A DNA stretch of 64,000 nucleotides. Origin: Neptunomonas japonica DSM 18939 (lineage in GTDB: Bacteria > Pseudomonadota > Gammaproteobacteria > Pseudomonadales > Balneatricaceae). The DNA is taken from positions 248,001 through 312,000 of the forward strand of contig NZ_AUGR01000002.1 in the NCBI RefSeq assembly GCF_000422765.1, given 5' to 3'. Position numbers and translations under genes: made by a program. Within the stretch, counting starts at the first letter, position 1. Each line of letters opens with the position of its first letter. The notes beneath the pieces were generated by a model that made no database searches, was not told the DNA's origin, and was given only the letters and a program-made list of their open reading frames with translations. Shown here piece by piece: positions 1 to 9,829 of this stretch.

Positions 1-194
1 GTAAGCAATAACGAGCTTTTTGCAGAAGTGAGCTACGGTAGCGTTGGTAGGCCAGAAAGAAAATATAAAAGTGTTTAAGGCAGGTCTTCGTTGTCGGTAT
101 TGAGGAGAGCTTTGTAGCGCTTGTGAAAGCAGAGGTTTCCCTCCGCTGTCATACATTCTTGCCAGCAATGTTTGCTGGCAAGAAAAGTCACTTA
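1..194. other. window edge, no secure gene
   Basis: The first 78 bases are open in + frame 1 and end with TAA at 76-78, so they could be the last 25 codons of a gene cut by the window edge. The stretch is too short to recognise. The rest, up to the mmsA stop, holds only the hairpin listed separately. Confidence 0.25.
156..184 (-). terminator. 13-bp hairpin after mmsA
   Basis: Positions 156-168 and 172-184 form a perfect 13-bp inverted repeat with a 3-base loop. It starts 11 bases past the mmsA stop codon on the minus strand. No long U tract follows, so it may act as a weak terminator or an RNA 3' end stabiliser. Confidence 0.5.
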
Positions 195-1694
195 TTACTT
201 CATAGAAATAGTAGTGTGGACTTTATTAGACGTTGTACCAGGTTCAAACCATCGAGCAGATACTGTCTTTGTTTGAGTCCAGAACTGAACGGCTTGTTGG
301 CCGTTAGGCCCTAAGTCGCCAAGCTTAGATGCACGTGACCCAGTAAAGCTGAAGTAGGCAACAGGTACTGCAATTGGGATATTGATACCCACTTGCCCTA
401 CATCTACGTTATTTTCGAACCAGCGAGCGTTCCAGCCTGAGTTGGTAAAGATGGCAGTACCATTACCATTTTCGTTAGCGTTGATAATATCAGTAGCACT
501 CTCTAGATCATCAGCGCCCATCACACACATGACAGGACCGAAGATTTCCTGAGTGTAGATATCCATTTCAGTAGTGACATCTGAAAACAAGGTAGGGCCG
601 ACGAAGTTTCCTTGTGGATAACCTTCAACAGCGACACCGCGGCCATCGAGTAATAAGGATGCACCTTGCTGAACACCTGTTTCAATAAGCCCTTCAACAC
701 GTGCTTGTGCTTGTGGAGAAACAAGCGGGCCTAAATCTGCGTCGCGATTGCTACCAGGGCCTATGATCATGCTTTTGGCGCGCTCAACCATTTCTGGTAA
801 CCACTCACGTGCTTCACCCACTAAAATTACAATGGAGTTAGCCATGCAGCGTTGACCTGCAGCACCAAAGCAAGAACCCAGCATATGGTTAATTGCTTGG
901 TCTTTATTGGCGTCAGGCATGATAACTGCGTGATTTTTTGCCCCCATCATGCACTGTGCACGTTTACCTGTGCTGCTAGCGCGATTATAAAGAGATGTGC
1001 CGACATGAGTAGAACCGATAAAAGACAGCGCCTTAACATCAGGATGCTCTGCAAGACGGTTAGCAACATCGGCGCCACCGTGCACGACATTCAATACACC
1101 AGCAGGAACACCCGCTTCCATCGCCAACTCAACTAAGCGCATAGTTGATGTAGGGTCTTGTTCAGAAGGCTTTAAAACAAATGTGTTACCGCATGCGATT
1201 GCTATCGGGAACATAAAGCAAGGCAGCATAATTGGGAAGTTAAACGCAGTAATACCCACACCAACACCTAGTGGTTTGTTGAGCGTATATACATTAACGT
1301 CACCCGCAACATTGTCAGCTATCTCGCCCAGCTGGAGTTTAGTGATGAGGCAAGCATTCTCGATGGCTTCTAGTCCACGGCCAACTTCACCTTCGGCATC
1401 AGGTAGTGTTTTACCGTGTTCTAAGCTTATTAGCTCAGCGATTTCTTTGGTGTTGTCGCGTACCAATTGCTGGAATCGCAGCATAATCGCTTGGCGTTTG
1501 GCGACGGACACTTTACGCCAGCTTTTGAAAGCTTCTTTTGCGCTAGCAACGGCAGTATCGACTTCATCAAGTGTTGCAAACGGTACTTGGGCAACAACTT
1601 CTTGAGTGGCTGGATTAAGTACATCAGCCCAAATGCCGCTGGTGGTTTCAACTTTTTCGCCGTTAATAATCATAGATACTTGGGGAATGCTCAT
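195..1694 (-). CDS. mmsA: CoA-acylating methylmalonate-semialdehyde dehydrogenase
   Basis: Aldehyde dehydrogenase superfamily, 499 aa. The family oxidises (methyl)malonate semialdehyde with NAD and CoA to propionyl- or acetyl-CoA plus CO2, in valine, beta-alanine, inositol or 3-hydroxypropionate breakdown. The catalytic Cys lies in GQRCMA (C283). The motif MGAKNHAVIMPDA (250-262) has Asn where ordinary ALDHs carry the general-base Glu, which is the hallmark of the CoA-acylating MMSDH group. A longer reading frame begins at 1715, but the ATG at 1694 follows GGAGG (1700-1704) by five bases and is preferred. A LysR gene is divergent upstream and is a likely regulator. The exact substrate is not fixed by sequence: malonate semialdehyde from acrylate or 3-hydroxypropionate is also possible. 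Confidence 0.93.
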   Translation of the reverse strand: MSIPQVSMIINGEKVETTSGIWADVLNPATQEVVAQVPFATLDEVDTAVASAKEAFKSWRKVSVAKRQAIMLRFQQLVRDNTKEIAELISLEHGKTLPDAEGEVGRGLEAIENACLITKLQLGEIADNVAGDVNVYTLNKPLGVGVGITAFNFPIMLPCFMFPIAIACGNTFVLKPSEQDPTSTMRLVELAMEAGVPAGVLNVVHGGADVANRLAEHPDVKALSFIGSTHVGTSLYNRASSTGKRAQCMMGAKNHAVIMPDANKDQAINHMLGSCFGAAGQRCMANSIVILVGEAREWLPEMVERAKSMIIGPGSNRDADLGPLVSPQAQARVEGLIETGVQQGASLLLDGRGVAVEGYPQGNFVGPTLFSDVTTEMDIYTQEIFGPVMCVMGADDLESATDIINANENGNGTAIFTNSGWNARWFENNVDVGQVGINIPIAVPVAYFSFTGSRASKLGDLGPNGQQAVQFWTQTKTVSARWFEPGTTSNKVHTTISMK

Positions 1695-1879
1695 TATTAC
1701 CTCCAGAGACATCATTAATAGATATCTGGGTTATGTTGCGCTGCATATAAAACTGCATTTATGCAAACAGTGTATTTATATTGATATCGAGGATAGCGGC
1801 AGGGTATCTTGTTAACAATAGACAGTTTGGCAATACAGCCTTGCATAATTGCAAAGCTATGATCATAAAGAGAATAGAT

Positions 1880-2773
1880 ATGAACTGGGATGACTTAAAG
1901 GTCTTTTTAGAAGTCGCGCGTACTGAGAAGCTATCACAAGCCGCTAAGCGCTTGGGTATAGATGCATCGACCGTTTCGCGGCGCTTACACCGTCTAGAGG
2001 ACCAGTTGGCGACTCAGTTGTTTGATCGCAGCACCGAAGGTCATAGTCTCACAGAGCATGGCCAGTTACTGTTACAAACTGCGCGTGATATGGATCAGCG
2101 TGCCCAAGCGGCTAATGATATTTTACAGGGTAAAAATTTAGAGAACCAAGGTAAGGTTCGCCTTGGTGTTACTGAGGCTTTTGGTAATGACTTTATTGCG
2201 CCTGAGCTGGCGCGTTTTTGCCAGCACAATCCCCAGATCATTATTGATCTATTGCCTTTACAGCGCTTCGTTAAGTGGTCTCATCAGGAAGTAGAGATTG
2301 CCGTTACGATTGAAAAACCGCCAAATACCTCGCTCGTGGTTTCAAAGCTCTGTGATTATGGTCTTAGCATGTATGCCTCTCGTGATTATCTTGAGCACTG
2401 TGAGGTTATTAATGTGCCAGAAGATATTTATAAGCACCCACTGATTGGTTATGTAGATGACTTGGTGTTTAGTGATCAGTTGTCCTATTTAGAGCGCTTA
2501 CTACCCAATTCAAACCCGTGCTTTCGCAGCACCAGTGTTGTCACACAATCGGTTGCCGTACGTGAAGGTCTTGGGCTGGCGATGCTGCCTCATTTTTTAG
2601 CACGAAGGCATCCGGATTTAATTCCGATCTTACCCCAGCAAACGAGCGTCGTGCGGACTTTTTGGATAGCTGTTCATCCCGAGCAGAAAAAACTAGCCCG
2701 TGTGAACAAGGTTTGGCAGCACTTAAAGCGCCATGCAGAGAACAATGCGATTATGCTGATGGAAGGAAACTAA
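1880..2773 (+). CDS. LysR-family transcriptional regulator
   Basis: 297 aa. The N-terminal winged helix-turn-helix (about residues 1-60, core motif AAKRLGIDASTVSRRLHRLE) is followed by a LysR-type effector-binding domain (about 88-290). I start at the ATG at 1880 because the family begins with a short lead like MNWDDLKVFLEVA; the upstream frame to 1781 has no family similarity. The gene is divergent from mmsA across about 185 bases, so it probably controls mmsA, as LysR regulators often do for their divergent neighbour. The effector is unknown. Confidence 0.88.
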   Translation: MNWDDLKVFLEVARTEKLSQAAKRLGIDASTVSRRLHRLEDQLATQLFDRSTEGHSLTEHGQLLLQTARDMDQRAQAANDILQGKNLENQGKVRLGVTEAFGNDFIAPELARFCQHNPQIIIDLLPLQRFVKWSHQEVEIAVTIEKPPNTSLVVSKLCDYGLSMYASRDYLEHCEVINVPEDIYKHPLIGYVDDLVFSDQLSYLERLLPNSNPCFRSTSVVTQSVAVREGLGLAMLPHFLARRHPDLIPILPQQTSVVRTFWIAVHPEQKKLARVNKVWQHLKRHAENNAIMLMEGN

Positions 2774-2828
2774 CCTAATGCTGATAAAGAGCACTTCTTA
2801 GTTGATAGGTTCTCTTGGCATTAGGTTA
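2771..2828. terminator. inverted repeat between convergent genes
   Basis: An 11-bp perfect inverted repeat (2771-2781 with 2818-2828) lies between the convergent LysR and fhs genes. The inner sequence can extend the stem imperfectly. No clear U tract is present, so a bidirectional terminator role is plausible only. Confidence 0.4.
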
Positions 2829-2847
2829 GGGGGGATTTACAACGTCG

Positions 2848-4512
2848 TTACTCTAACCCTTCAATAATGCCGCTTTTTAGTAGCTTAATGCTATTGGCTG
2901 CAGGCTTCTTTGGCAGTCCCGGCATACGCATGATTTTTCCGGTTAATATAACTAAAAATCCCGCTCCAGCATTAATTTGAATGGAGCTAACGGTGACTTC
3001 AAAGTCTCGTGGTCTACCGTGTAAAGCCGGGTCGTCAGATAATGAGCTAGGTGCTTTTGCAATGCAGACGGGAAGGTGGGTAAGCCCTAGTTTTTCGACA
3101 TGCTTAAGATCTTTTTCAGCATCTTTAGAGAAGGCGACATCATCTGCCCCGTACATGGCTTTACATACGGCACGCACTTTTTCTAATACGCTAGCATCCA
3201 GTTCATAGAGCGGCTTGAAAGGGCGGTTTTTTTCTACAGACGACATAACGACTTTAGCCAGTTCAATCGCTCCTTTACCTCCCTCTGCGTGGTGGTTTGT
3301 TTCGGCAAAAGAAACGCCATGTTCTTCGCAACGCGCACGAATTAAGGCAATTTCAGCATCGGTGTCGGTGGCAAAACGATTCAGGGCAACGACCGGGTGC
3401 TTATTAAATATCTCTACACTTTCTATATGTTTATCTAGGTTTTCTAGGCCTTGTTTCACGGCGATAAGGTCTTCATTCTCTAAGTCGCTTTTATTTTTAC
3501 CACCATGCATTTTTAATGCTCGCACGGTTGTGACCAGCACGACAGCATCAGGATCTAACTCAGCTACCCGACATTTGATGTCAAAGAACTTTTCGGCACC
3601 TAAATCAAAACCAAATCCTGCTTCTGTGATTGTCCAATCTGCATGATGCATCGCCATACGTGTGGCAATTACACTGTTGCAACCATGAGCAATATTGGCA
3701 AAAGGCCCGCCATGAACAAAGGCTGGAGTACCTTCAAAACTCTGCACTAAATTAGGCTGTAAAGCGTCACGAAGCAGAGCCATCATTGCACCGGTAATGT
3801 CTAGTTGCTTAGCATAAACGGGGTCGCCTTGGTAAGTGAAGCCAATTAAGGTTCGCTCTAAGCGTCGCTGTAAATCTTCAGCATCATTAGCTAAACAGAG
3901 CATGGCCATGACTTCGGAAGCCGCGGTTATATCGAAGCCGCCTTCGCGAGGGATGCCCTGCATCTTGCCGCCAAGACCAAGTACGATTTTTCGTAGGCTG
4001 CGATCATTCATGTCCATGACACGACGCCATACAATTTGGCGAGGGTCGATACTAAGCGCGTTCCCTTGGTAGATATGATTATCCAGGGCAGCAGAGAGTA
4101 GATTATTCGCACTGGTAATAGCATGAAAGTCGCCGGTAAAGTGCAGGTTGATTCGATCTGCGGGCATTATCTGGCTATAACCCCCGCCCGTTGCTCCACC
4201 TTTCATACCTAAACAGGGGCCAAGAGAAGGTTCGCGTAGCGCCATACATACCGATTCATTCAGCTGGGTAAATGCTTGCCCAAGGCCAATCGTAGTTGTG
4301 GTTTTACCTTCACCGGATGGGGTGGGAGTGGTCGCTGAAACCAGAATTAACAGCCCCTTTTTTTGGGTTGGTGTTGTGAGTGCTGTTAAGTCGACCTTTG
4401 CGATGTCACGGCCATAAGAGTAAAGATATTGCTCCTCAATACCCAGTGCTTCACTGATGTGGGTAATAGGCTTTGGCGTAAACTGTTGAGCTATTTCTAC
4501 ATCTGTCGGCAT
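2848..4512 (-). CDS. fhs: formate-tetrahydrofolate ligase
   Basis: 554 aa, normal length for the family. It joins formate and THF to 10-formyl-THF using ATP, or in reverse releases formate and makes ATP. The P-loop TPTPSGEGKTTTT is at residues 63-74, and the family blocks LRDALQPNLVQSFEGTPAFV and VTTVRALKMHGG are intact. With folD and purU at 22-27 kb it completes a THF route for methyl groups released by the two dehydrogenases in this region. It stands alone, convergent with the LysR gene. The direction in vivo cannot be told from sequence; in methyl-oxidising marine bacteria the formate-releasing direction is often assumed. Confidence 0.96.
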   Translation of the reverse strand: MPTDVEIAQQFTPKPITHISEALGIEEQYLYSYGRDIAKVDLTALTTPTQKKGLLILVSATTPTPSGEGKTTTTIGLGQAFTQLNESVCMALREPSLGPCLGMKGGATGGGYSQIMPADRINLHFTGDFHAITSANNLLSAALDNHIYQGNALSIDPRQIVWRRVMDMNDRSLRKIVLGLGGKMQGIPREGGFDITAASEVMAMLCLANDAEDLQRRLERTLIGFTYQGDPVYAKQLDITGAMMALLRDALQPNLVQSFEGTPAFVHGGPFANIAHGCNSVIATRMAMHHADWTITEAGFGFDLGAEKFFDIKCRVAELDPDAVVLVTTVRALKMHGGKNKSDLENEDLIAVKQGLENLDKHIESVEIFNKHPVVALNRFATDTDAEIALIRARCEEHGVSFAETNHHAEGGKGAIELAKVVMSSVEKNRPFKPLYELDASVLEKVRAVCKAMYGADDVAFSKDAEKDLKHVEKLGLTHLPVCIAKAPSSLSDDPALHGRPRDFEVTVSSIQINAGAGFLVILTGKIMRMPGLPKKPAANSIKLLKSGIIEGLE

Positions 4513-4874
4513 GTGAGGCTCCTAGGCTTTTGTTCATGTTTATCAGACATCATATAGCTGATTTAACAATGAAAAATTGATGAGCAACAAGTAGTAAGCT
4601 TATCTATTTTGATGCTAGATAATGCAGTAATGTTTATGCAAGGTAGCACTTTTTTGGGGAATTACATAAAGCGCTTAACTGATTCGTCTGTATATTAAAC
4701 TTGTTTATAATTATCAGATAACGGTTCTCAGTTACTTGTATTAGGCGGGTGTTCTTTGTAATAGTGATAGTCGGTTTACTTCGCTATTTTGAGAAAACTT
4801 TAGTCTTGTTTGATGTTGATGTGCACTAAAATTTTACTAACAGTCAGTATCCAAATAATTTCCCAGAGGTAATT
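4513..4874. other. 362-bp intergenic region, no gene
   Basis: AT-rich divergent spacer between fhs and the dehalogenase gene. It must hold promoters for both, but I see no convincing -35/-10 pair. A TATAAT-like hexamer occurs near 4706 without a good partner. The AAGCGCTT core near 4667 has no flanking symmetry beyond that core. Confidence 0.5.
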
Positions 4875-5558
4875 ATGGCGATCACACTAGCATTTGATGT
4901 ATATGGAACCTTGATTAACACTCATGGGTTGCTGACACAGCTCGAAGAGTTAGTCGACGATAAAGCACAAAGTTTCTCGAATACGTGGCGTGAAAAACAG
5001 CTGGAATACTCGTTTCGCAGAGGCTTAATGAAACGCTATCTTCCCTTTTCTGAATGTACCCGCAGCGCACTCGAATATGCCTGCAAGTTACATCGGGTAG
5101 ATATGAGTACTGAACAGAAATCCCAGTTGCTGTCATTGTACGCTGAGCTGCCTGCTTTTCAGGATACTCTGTATGGATTAGCGGCGCTGAGTCATAAACA
5201 GTTCCGTCCATACGCATTTTCTAACGGTACCGAAGCTGCCGTTAGAAAGTTACTTCAAGCTTCTGGAACCGAGCAGTACTTGCTCGATATTGTCAGCGTT
5301 GATGATCTCAAAAGCTTCAAGCCAGACCCCGCCGTATATGATTACTTTTTACAACGCAGTGCTTCGGACAAAGAGCAAAGCTGGCTAATATCGAGTAATC
5401 CTTTTGATGTTATCGGTGCCTTAAATTTTGGCATGAAAGCGGCGTGGGTTAAACGCAGTGAAGCCGCTTTGTTTGATGATTGGGAGGCCAAACCTACGCT
5501 CGTTGTTGATTCTCTTGAGCATATTGGTGAGAAAATTTTACAAGAGTCTGTTGTCTAG
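4875..5558 (+). CDS. haloacid dehalogenase type II family hydrolase
   Basis: 227 aa HAD-superfamily protein. The nucleophile Asp lies in FDVYGTLINT (D8). Motif II is SNGTE, the Lys motif is in LKSFKPDPAVY, and motif III is SSNPFDVIGALNFG, a form typical of L-2-haloacid dehalogenases. Such enzymes replace the halogen of short 2-haloacids with OH through an aspartyl ester, although many members act on phosphoesters or are unassigned. AGAGGT just upstream of the ATG is a ribosome site. It appears to be a single-gene unit; its link to the surrounding C1 genes is unclear. Confidence 0.85.
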   Translation: MAITLAFDVYGTLINTHGLLTQLEELVDDKAQSFSNTWREKQLEYSFRRGLMKRYLPFSECTRSALEYACKLHRVDMSTEQKSQLLSLYAELPAFQDTLYGLAALSHKQFRPYAFSNGTEAAVRKLLQASGTEQYLLDIVSVDDLKSFKPDPAVYDYFLQRSASDKEQSWLISSNPFDVIGALNFGMKAAWVKRSEAALFDDWEAKPTLVVDSLEHIGEKILQESVV

Positions 5559-5788
5559 GACATGTAAAAGGCAGCATTGTTAGGAAGGGTTAGTAGCGCC
5601 GAATCTATAAAACTAAATCGTTTTGTATAGAATTCTTCGTTTAGATAACCTATTTGTGAATGTTTTTATATGTGATTTGTTGGTGCATGAATATTTCTAA
5701 TTTATATTCATAATAATGATATCTGATACAATAAATAAAGAGAGATTGAAATCAACTTTATTATATAAGACAGCACAGAAAGGACTTC

Positions 5789-6358
5789 ATGGAGAAAGAG
5801 AGCTTGCGCATTGGACGGCAGATTCGCGATCTGCGCAAAGCCAAAGGTATTACTTTGATTACATTGGCAGAAAAAATTGGTCGCTCTGTCGGTTATGTTA
5901 GCCAGGTAGAGCGGGGAGTTTCTTCGTTACCTATTCCGACTTTACAAGCGATCAGCGCAGTATTTGGCGTTCAGATTAGCTGGTTTTTCCATGCTGATAA
6001 TGAAGCGCCAATGGATGAGTTAAATCATATTGTTCGAAGGAATGCTCGTCGAAGCTTGAATTTCTCTGGCACAGGTATTCGGGAAGAATTGTTATCACCT
6101 CGATTGAGTGGGCAGCTACAAATGATTCTGACAACTTTTGCTCCAGGTGCAGGAAGCCAGGAATCTCGCCAACGAAAAGATGAAGAGGCAGGTGTTGTAC
6201 AGTCAGGCTCACTTGAACTAGGTATTGGTGATAAACGCTTTATATTAGTCGCTGGAGATAGTTTTTCCCTGACAGGTAATGAATCTCATTGGGTACGCAA
6301 CCCTTCTGATAAAGAAGAGGCGGTTGTGCAGTGGGTATTAACAGGCGGTAATTACTAA
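5789..6358 (+). CDS. XRE-family regulator with C-terminal cupin
   Basis: 189 aa. An N-terminal helix-turn-helix (about 9-62, with LAEKIGRSVGYVSQVERG) is joined to a cupin_2 sensor domain (about 108-186, with GAGSQESRQRKDEEAGVV and GDSFSLTGNESHWVRNP). The family usually represses amine, amino-acid or osmolyte catabolism genes in response to a small ligand held by the cupin. AAGGA sits four bases before the ATG. It is convergent with sdaA; candidate targets are the neighbouring serine/glycine and methylamine genes, by position only. Confidence 0.88.
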   Translation: MEKESLRIGRQIRDLRKAKGITLITLAEKIGRSVGYVSQVERGVSSLPIPTLQAISAVFGVQISWFFHADNEAPMDELNHIVRRNARRSLNFSGTGIREELLSPRLSGQLQMILTTFAPGAGSQESRQRKDEEAGVVQSGSLELGIGDKRFILVAGDSFSLTGNESHWVRNPSDKEEAVVQWVLTGGNY

Positions 6359-6382
6359 TTTAGTAACTCAAGTAAGCCGGAT

Positions 6383-6408
6383 AAAAAAAGACCCGGTTGG
6401 TACCGGGT
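6383..6408 (-). terminator. rho-independent terminator of sdaA
   Basis: A perfect stem ACCCGG/CCGGGT (6391-6408, 6-base loop) is followed on the minus strand by a run of seven T. It sits 42 bases past the sdaA stop. Confidence 0.8.
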
Positions 6409-6449
6409 TAAATGTGGGTGAGACAAAGGGTAAAACTTGATGAAAAGGT

Positions 6450-7832
6450 TTAACACTCGATAACGTTAACGGCTAATCCTCCTCTTGATGTTTCTTTATA
6501 TTTATCGGACATATCGCAGCCTGTTTCTCGCATAGTATTAATTGCATGGTCCAGTGATACAAAATGAGTACCATCTCCGCGAAGCGCCATGGATGCGGCG
6601 TTAATGGCCTTCATTGACGCCATCGCATTACGCTCAATACAGGGTACCTGTACCAAACCTCCTATCGGATCGCAGGTTAAGCCTAGGTTATGTTCAATGC
6701 CTATTTCGGCAGCATTTTCGACTTGTGCGGGAGTGCCTCCAGTTGCTTCTGCTAGGCCCGCTGCCGCCATAGCGCAGGCGGATCCTACTTCTCCTTGGCA
6801 ACCAATCTCAGCACCGGAAATAGAGGCGTTGAGTTTACATAAAATGCCTACTGCGGTGGCCGTTAGTAGAAATTGGATAACGCCTTCATCATCAGAGTTG
6901 GGGCAAAACCGATCATAGTAGTGTAATACCGCTGGGATGATCCCTGCTGCACCGTTAGTCGGAGCAGTAACCATGCGTCCACCGGCAGCATTCTCCTCGC
7001 TCACTGCCAGCGCGTATAGGTTGACCCAATCCATAGCCCCTAGTGACGGGGTAATCATATCCATACGAGTGCGCTGTTTAAGGTCTTTGTGAAGACTTGC
7101 AGCACGGCGTTTAACCTTTAGCCCGCCAGGTAATATACCTTCGTTAATAAAGCCACTTTGTACACACTCTTGCATTACCTTCCATAAGTGCAAAATGCCA
7201 GCGCGGACTTCCTCTTCACTACGCCAAGCTTTTTCATTCTCCATCATCAGTTCGCTAATGCTGAGATTATCTTTCTCACACATAGCAAGAAGCTCGGTAC
7301 CATTGGTGAACGGGTAAGGTAGTTTTGTCGCATCTTCCATAATGCGGTCTGCGCCAGCGGCTTCTTCATCAACCACAAAGCCACCACCCACTGAGTAATA
7401 GACTCGGTGCGATAGCACTTCACCGTCGGCATTCCAAGCAGTTACCGTCATACCGTTAGGGTGATATGGCAGGCTTTCCTTACGGTGAAAGACAATGCCG
7501 GTATCGATATTAAAGAAAATATCACTACTACCCATTAGCTTAAGGCGTTTAGTTTGGCTAACCTCAGCTACACGGGAGTCGACGATATTTGGGTTAATGC
7601 TCTCTGGAGCATGTCCTTCTAGCCCCATGATGACGGCTGAACCGGTACCGTGCCCTTTACCCGTAGCACCCAGTGACCCGTATAGTTGTACTTGTACGCG
7701 TGCAACGACATTGAGCAGCTGGTTCTTTTTTAATTCTTCAACGAACATTAAGGCGGCTTTCATTGGGCCCACGGTATGTGAGCTTGATGGGCCGATTCCC
7801 ACTTTTAGCAAGTCGAACAGACTAATAGCCAT
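6450..7832 (-). CDS. sdaA: L-serine ammonia-lyase, iron-sulfur type
   Basis: 460 aa, single-chain (beta plus alpha) form like E. coli SdaA. It deaminates L-serine to pyruvate and ammonia using a [4Fe-4S] cluster. The N-terminal block [17 protein letters not shown] is intact, and the cluster cysteines fit C345 (GCQGEVGSA), C387 and C398 ([13 protein letters not shown]). GAGGTG lies before the ATG. It is downstream of glyA in the same direction (106-bp gap with a hairpin), so the pair can convert glycine plus methylene-THF to serine and then pyruvate, which would be the carbon exit of the betaine/sarcosine pathway here. Confidence 0.96.
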   Translation of the reverse strand: MAISLFDLLKVGIGPSSSHTVGPMKAALMFVEELKKNQLLNVVARVQVQLYGSLGATGKGHGTGSAVIMGLEGHAPESINPNIVDSRVAEVSQTKRLKLMGSSDIFFNIDTGIVFHRKESLPYHPNGMTVTAWNADGEVLSHRVYYSVGGGFVVDEEAAGADRIMEDATKLPYPFTNGTELLAMCEKDNLSISELMMENEKAWRSEEEVRAGILHLWKVMQECVQSGFINEGILPGGLKVKRRAASLHKDLKQRTRMDMITPSLGAMDWVNLYALAVSEENAAGGRMVTAPTNGAAGIIPAVLHYYDRFCPNSDDEGVIQFLLTATAVGILCKLNASISGAEIGCQGEVGSACAMAAAGLAEATGGTPAQVENAAEIGIEHNLGLTCDPIGGLVQVPCIERNAMASMKAINAASMALRGDGTHFVSLDHAINTMRETGCDMSDKYKETSRGGLAVNVIEC

Positions 7833-7891
7833 GGTGAGTCACCTCTAGTAAGTGTGCTCACCGTTACCGGCGATGCAGCTTAATTTATGGC

Positions 7892-7920
7892 AATGACTGG
7901 CTGTCGAGTCGCCAGTCATT
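7892..7920. terminator. hairpin between glyA and sdaA
   Basis: Perfect 10-bp stem (7892-7901 with 7911-7920) with a 9-base loop. There is no U tract on either strand, so it more likely stabilises or processes a glyA-sdaA transcript than ends it. Confidence 0.45.
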
Positions 7921-7938
7921 ATTTATAAAACGTGATGA

Positions 7939-9192
7939 TTACTGGTAAACAGGGAAGTCCGCACACAGTGCAGTTACATTCTGTTTTACTTGTGCAATCA
8001 CAATGTCATTATTTAGGTCTGCCAATATGTCGCAGATCCAGTGAGTGAGTTGGCGACACTGCTCAGTTTTAAAGCCACGGCTGGTAACAGCAGGGGAGCC
8101 TATTCGCAGACCGCTGGTAACAAATGGGGATTGAGGATCGTTTGGTACGGAGTTTTTGTTTACCGTAATATTGGCACGCCCCAGCGCTGCATCGGCATCT
8201 TTTCCGGTGATTTCCTGTTTGATCAAACTCAGTAAAAATAGGTGGTCATCTGTTCCACCGGATACTACGTCATAGCCACGCTCGATGAACACTTCTGCCA
8301 TAGCTTGGGCGTTCTCGATGACCTGCTGTTGATAAGTTTTGAATTCTGGTTCTAGCGCTTCTTTAAAAGCGACCGCTTTTGCAGCAATAACATGCATTAA
8401 CGGGCCTCCCTGACCTCCGGGGAATACAGCTGAATTGAGTTTCTTTTCAAGGTCAGGATTTGACTTTGCAATGATCAATCCGCCGCGTGGTCCACGCAGA
8501 GTTTTATGTGTGGTTGTTGTCACGACATCCGCCAGAGGAACTGGGCTTGGGTACAGGCCGGCGGCTACTAAACCTGCAATATGAGCCATGTCGACAAACA
8601 GATAAGCACCCGTTGCGTTGGCAATATCACGGAATCGCTGCCAGTCAACTATGCGTGAATAAGCTGAGAAACCAGCAACAATCATTTTTGGCTTATGTTC
8701 ATGTGCAAGGCGTTCGACTTCATCGTAGTCGATTTCACCGGTTGCTTCGTTCAGGCCATACTGAACGGCATTATACATCTTGCCTGAAAAGCTGACTTTA
8801 GAGCCATGGGTAAGGTGACCACCGTGGGCTAGGCTCATACCTAAAATAGTATCACCAGGTGCGCACAGCGCCATATACACAGCGGCGTTGGCTTGAGAAC
8901 CTGAATGAGGCTGCACATTTGCATAGTCGGCACCAAATAACTGCAAAGCTCTGTCTATTGCTAGTTGCTCGACTTTATCGACATACTCACAACCACCGTA
9001 GTAGCGTTTGCCAGGGTATCCTTCTGCATACTTGTTGGTTAGGGCGGAGCCTTGTGCCGCCATAACGCGAGGGCTAGTGTAGTTTTCTGAAGCAATCAGT
9101 TCGATATGCTCTTCCTGGCGAGTGTCTTCCTGTTGCATTGCTTGCCAAAGTTGATCGTCGTAGCCTTGAATACCGTCTTTTTTGTTAAACAT
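7939..9192 (-). CDS. glyA: serine hydroxymethyltransferase
   Basis: 417 aa, full length. A PLP enzyme that interconverts glycine plus 5,10-methylene-THF and serine plus THF. The PLP lysine is K230 in [16 protein letters not shown]; the [11 protein letters not shown] and HSGSQAN motifs are intact. AGGAGAG precedes the ATG. It is followed by sdaA and preceded by a GlcG-like gene and a class V aminotransferase gene in the same direction. This copy is probably the catabolic one, using glycine and C1 units produced by the two GcvT-fusion dehydrogenases. Confidence 0.97.
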   Translation of the reverse strand: MFNKKDGIQGYDDQLWQAMQQEDTRQEEHIELIASENYTSPRVMAAQGSALTNKYAEGYPGKRYYGGCEYVDKVEQLAIDRALQLFGADYANVQPHSGSQANAAVYMALCAPGDTILGMSLAHGGHLTHGSKVSFSGKMYNAVQYGLNEATGEIDYDEVERLAHEHKPKMIVAGFSAYSRIVDWQRFRDIANATGAYLFVDMAHIAGLVAAGLYPSPVPLADVVTTTTHKTLRGPRGGLIIAKSNPDLEKKLNSAVFPGGQGGPLMHVIAAKAVAFKEALEPEFKTYQQQVIENAQAMAEVFIERGYDVVSGGTDDHLFLLSLIKQEITGKDADAALGRANITVNKNSVPNDPQSPFVTSGLRIGSPAVTSRGFKTEQCRQLTHWICDILADLNNDIVIAQVKQNVTALCADFPVYQ

Positions 9193-9273
9193 TATTAATC
9201 TCTCCTGAAGTACAGTAACGGACCTCGTTATGGGATATACGCGCCAAAGCGAGGTGGGTAATGTGGGTAGTGG

Positions 9274-9702
9274 CTACTGGTAAGCGAGTGCTTTAAAAGC
9301 ATCTATACCCGCTAGAGCAACAATTTCATCCTGATCAGGTGTGCCTGAACTGCAGCCCACGCCGCCGACTATTTGCTCACCAGCAAATAATGGCAAGCCG
9401 CCAGCGACGATGGAAAATTTACCCTGATTACTGGTGTTGATTCCAAATGCTGGTTTACCAGGGACACTGATTTCGCCATAAGCACGGGTTGATTTTCGTG
9501 CAGCTGAGGCTGTGAATGATTTTCCAAGAGAGATATCTATGCTGGTAATGCGCGCATTATCCATGCGTTGGAACATCAGCAAGTTGCCACCGTCATCGGT
9601 GATGGCGATATCCATATCGACACCGATTACCTCGGCTTCTTCGATGCAGGCCTGCATAATGACTTGAGCATCACTCAGCGTGAGTTTTGGTACCATCTTC
9701 AT
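9274..9702 (-). CDS. GlcG/HbpS-like protein (DUF336)
   Basis: 142 aa, one domain of the GlcG/HbpS family (family motifs MDIAITDDGGNLLMFQRMD and GGLPLFAGEQIVGGVGCSSG). Members bind haem, cobalamin or small cofactors, and many sit in glycolate, alcohol or amine operons with no proven activity. The gene lies 81 bases before glyA in the same direction and after the aminotransferase. AAAGG lies nine bases before the ATG; a second ATG two codons later is possible. The specific role is unknown. Confidence 0.8.
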   Translation of the reverse strand: MKMVPKLTLSDAQVIMQACIEEAEVIGVDMDIAITDDGGNLLMFQRMDNARITSIDISLGKSFTASAARKSTRAYGEISVPGKPAFGINTSNQGKFSIVAGGLPLFAGEQIVGGVGCSSGTPDQDEIVALAGIDAFKALAYQ

Positions 9703-9734
9703 CGTTGATAACCTTTTATTTTTATTTGAAAACG

Positions 9735-9778
9735 TTGAGCTAGCGGCTCAAAGAATGGAGGCCTTAGGTACAGGCCTC
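9735..9778 (-). terminator. two tandem hairpins after aminotransferase gene
   Basis: Stems 9758-9763/9773-9778 and 9735-9740/9746-9751 are perfect 6-bp repeats between the aminotransferase stop and the next gene. On the minus strand the second ends with CGTTTTC. Possible partial terminator within an operon. Confidence 0.4.
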
Positions 9779-9829
9779 TATTAGCGTTGAGCAGTTAGGC
9801 GAATATGGGTTAAAAAATGATGTGGTAAT

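Noticed and set aside
3215-3646. 143-codon frame antisense to fhs
   Set aside because: Low-complexity shadow of a well-conserved gene.
4664-4676. AAGCGCTT core as another LacI operator
   Set aside because: Flanks are not symmetric and the nearby genes are unrelated. The same applies to the core near 58628.
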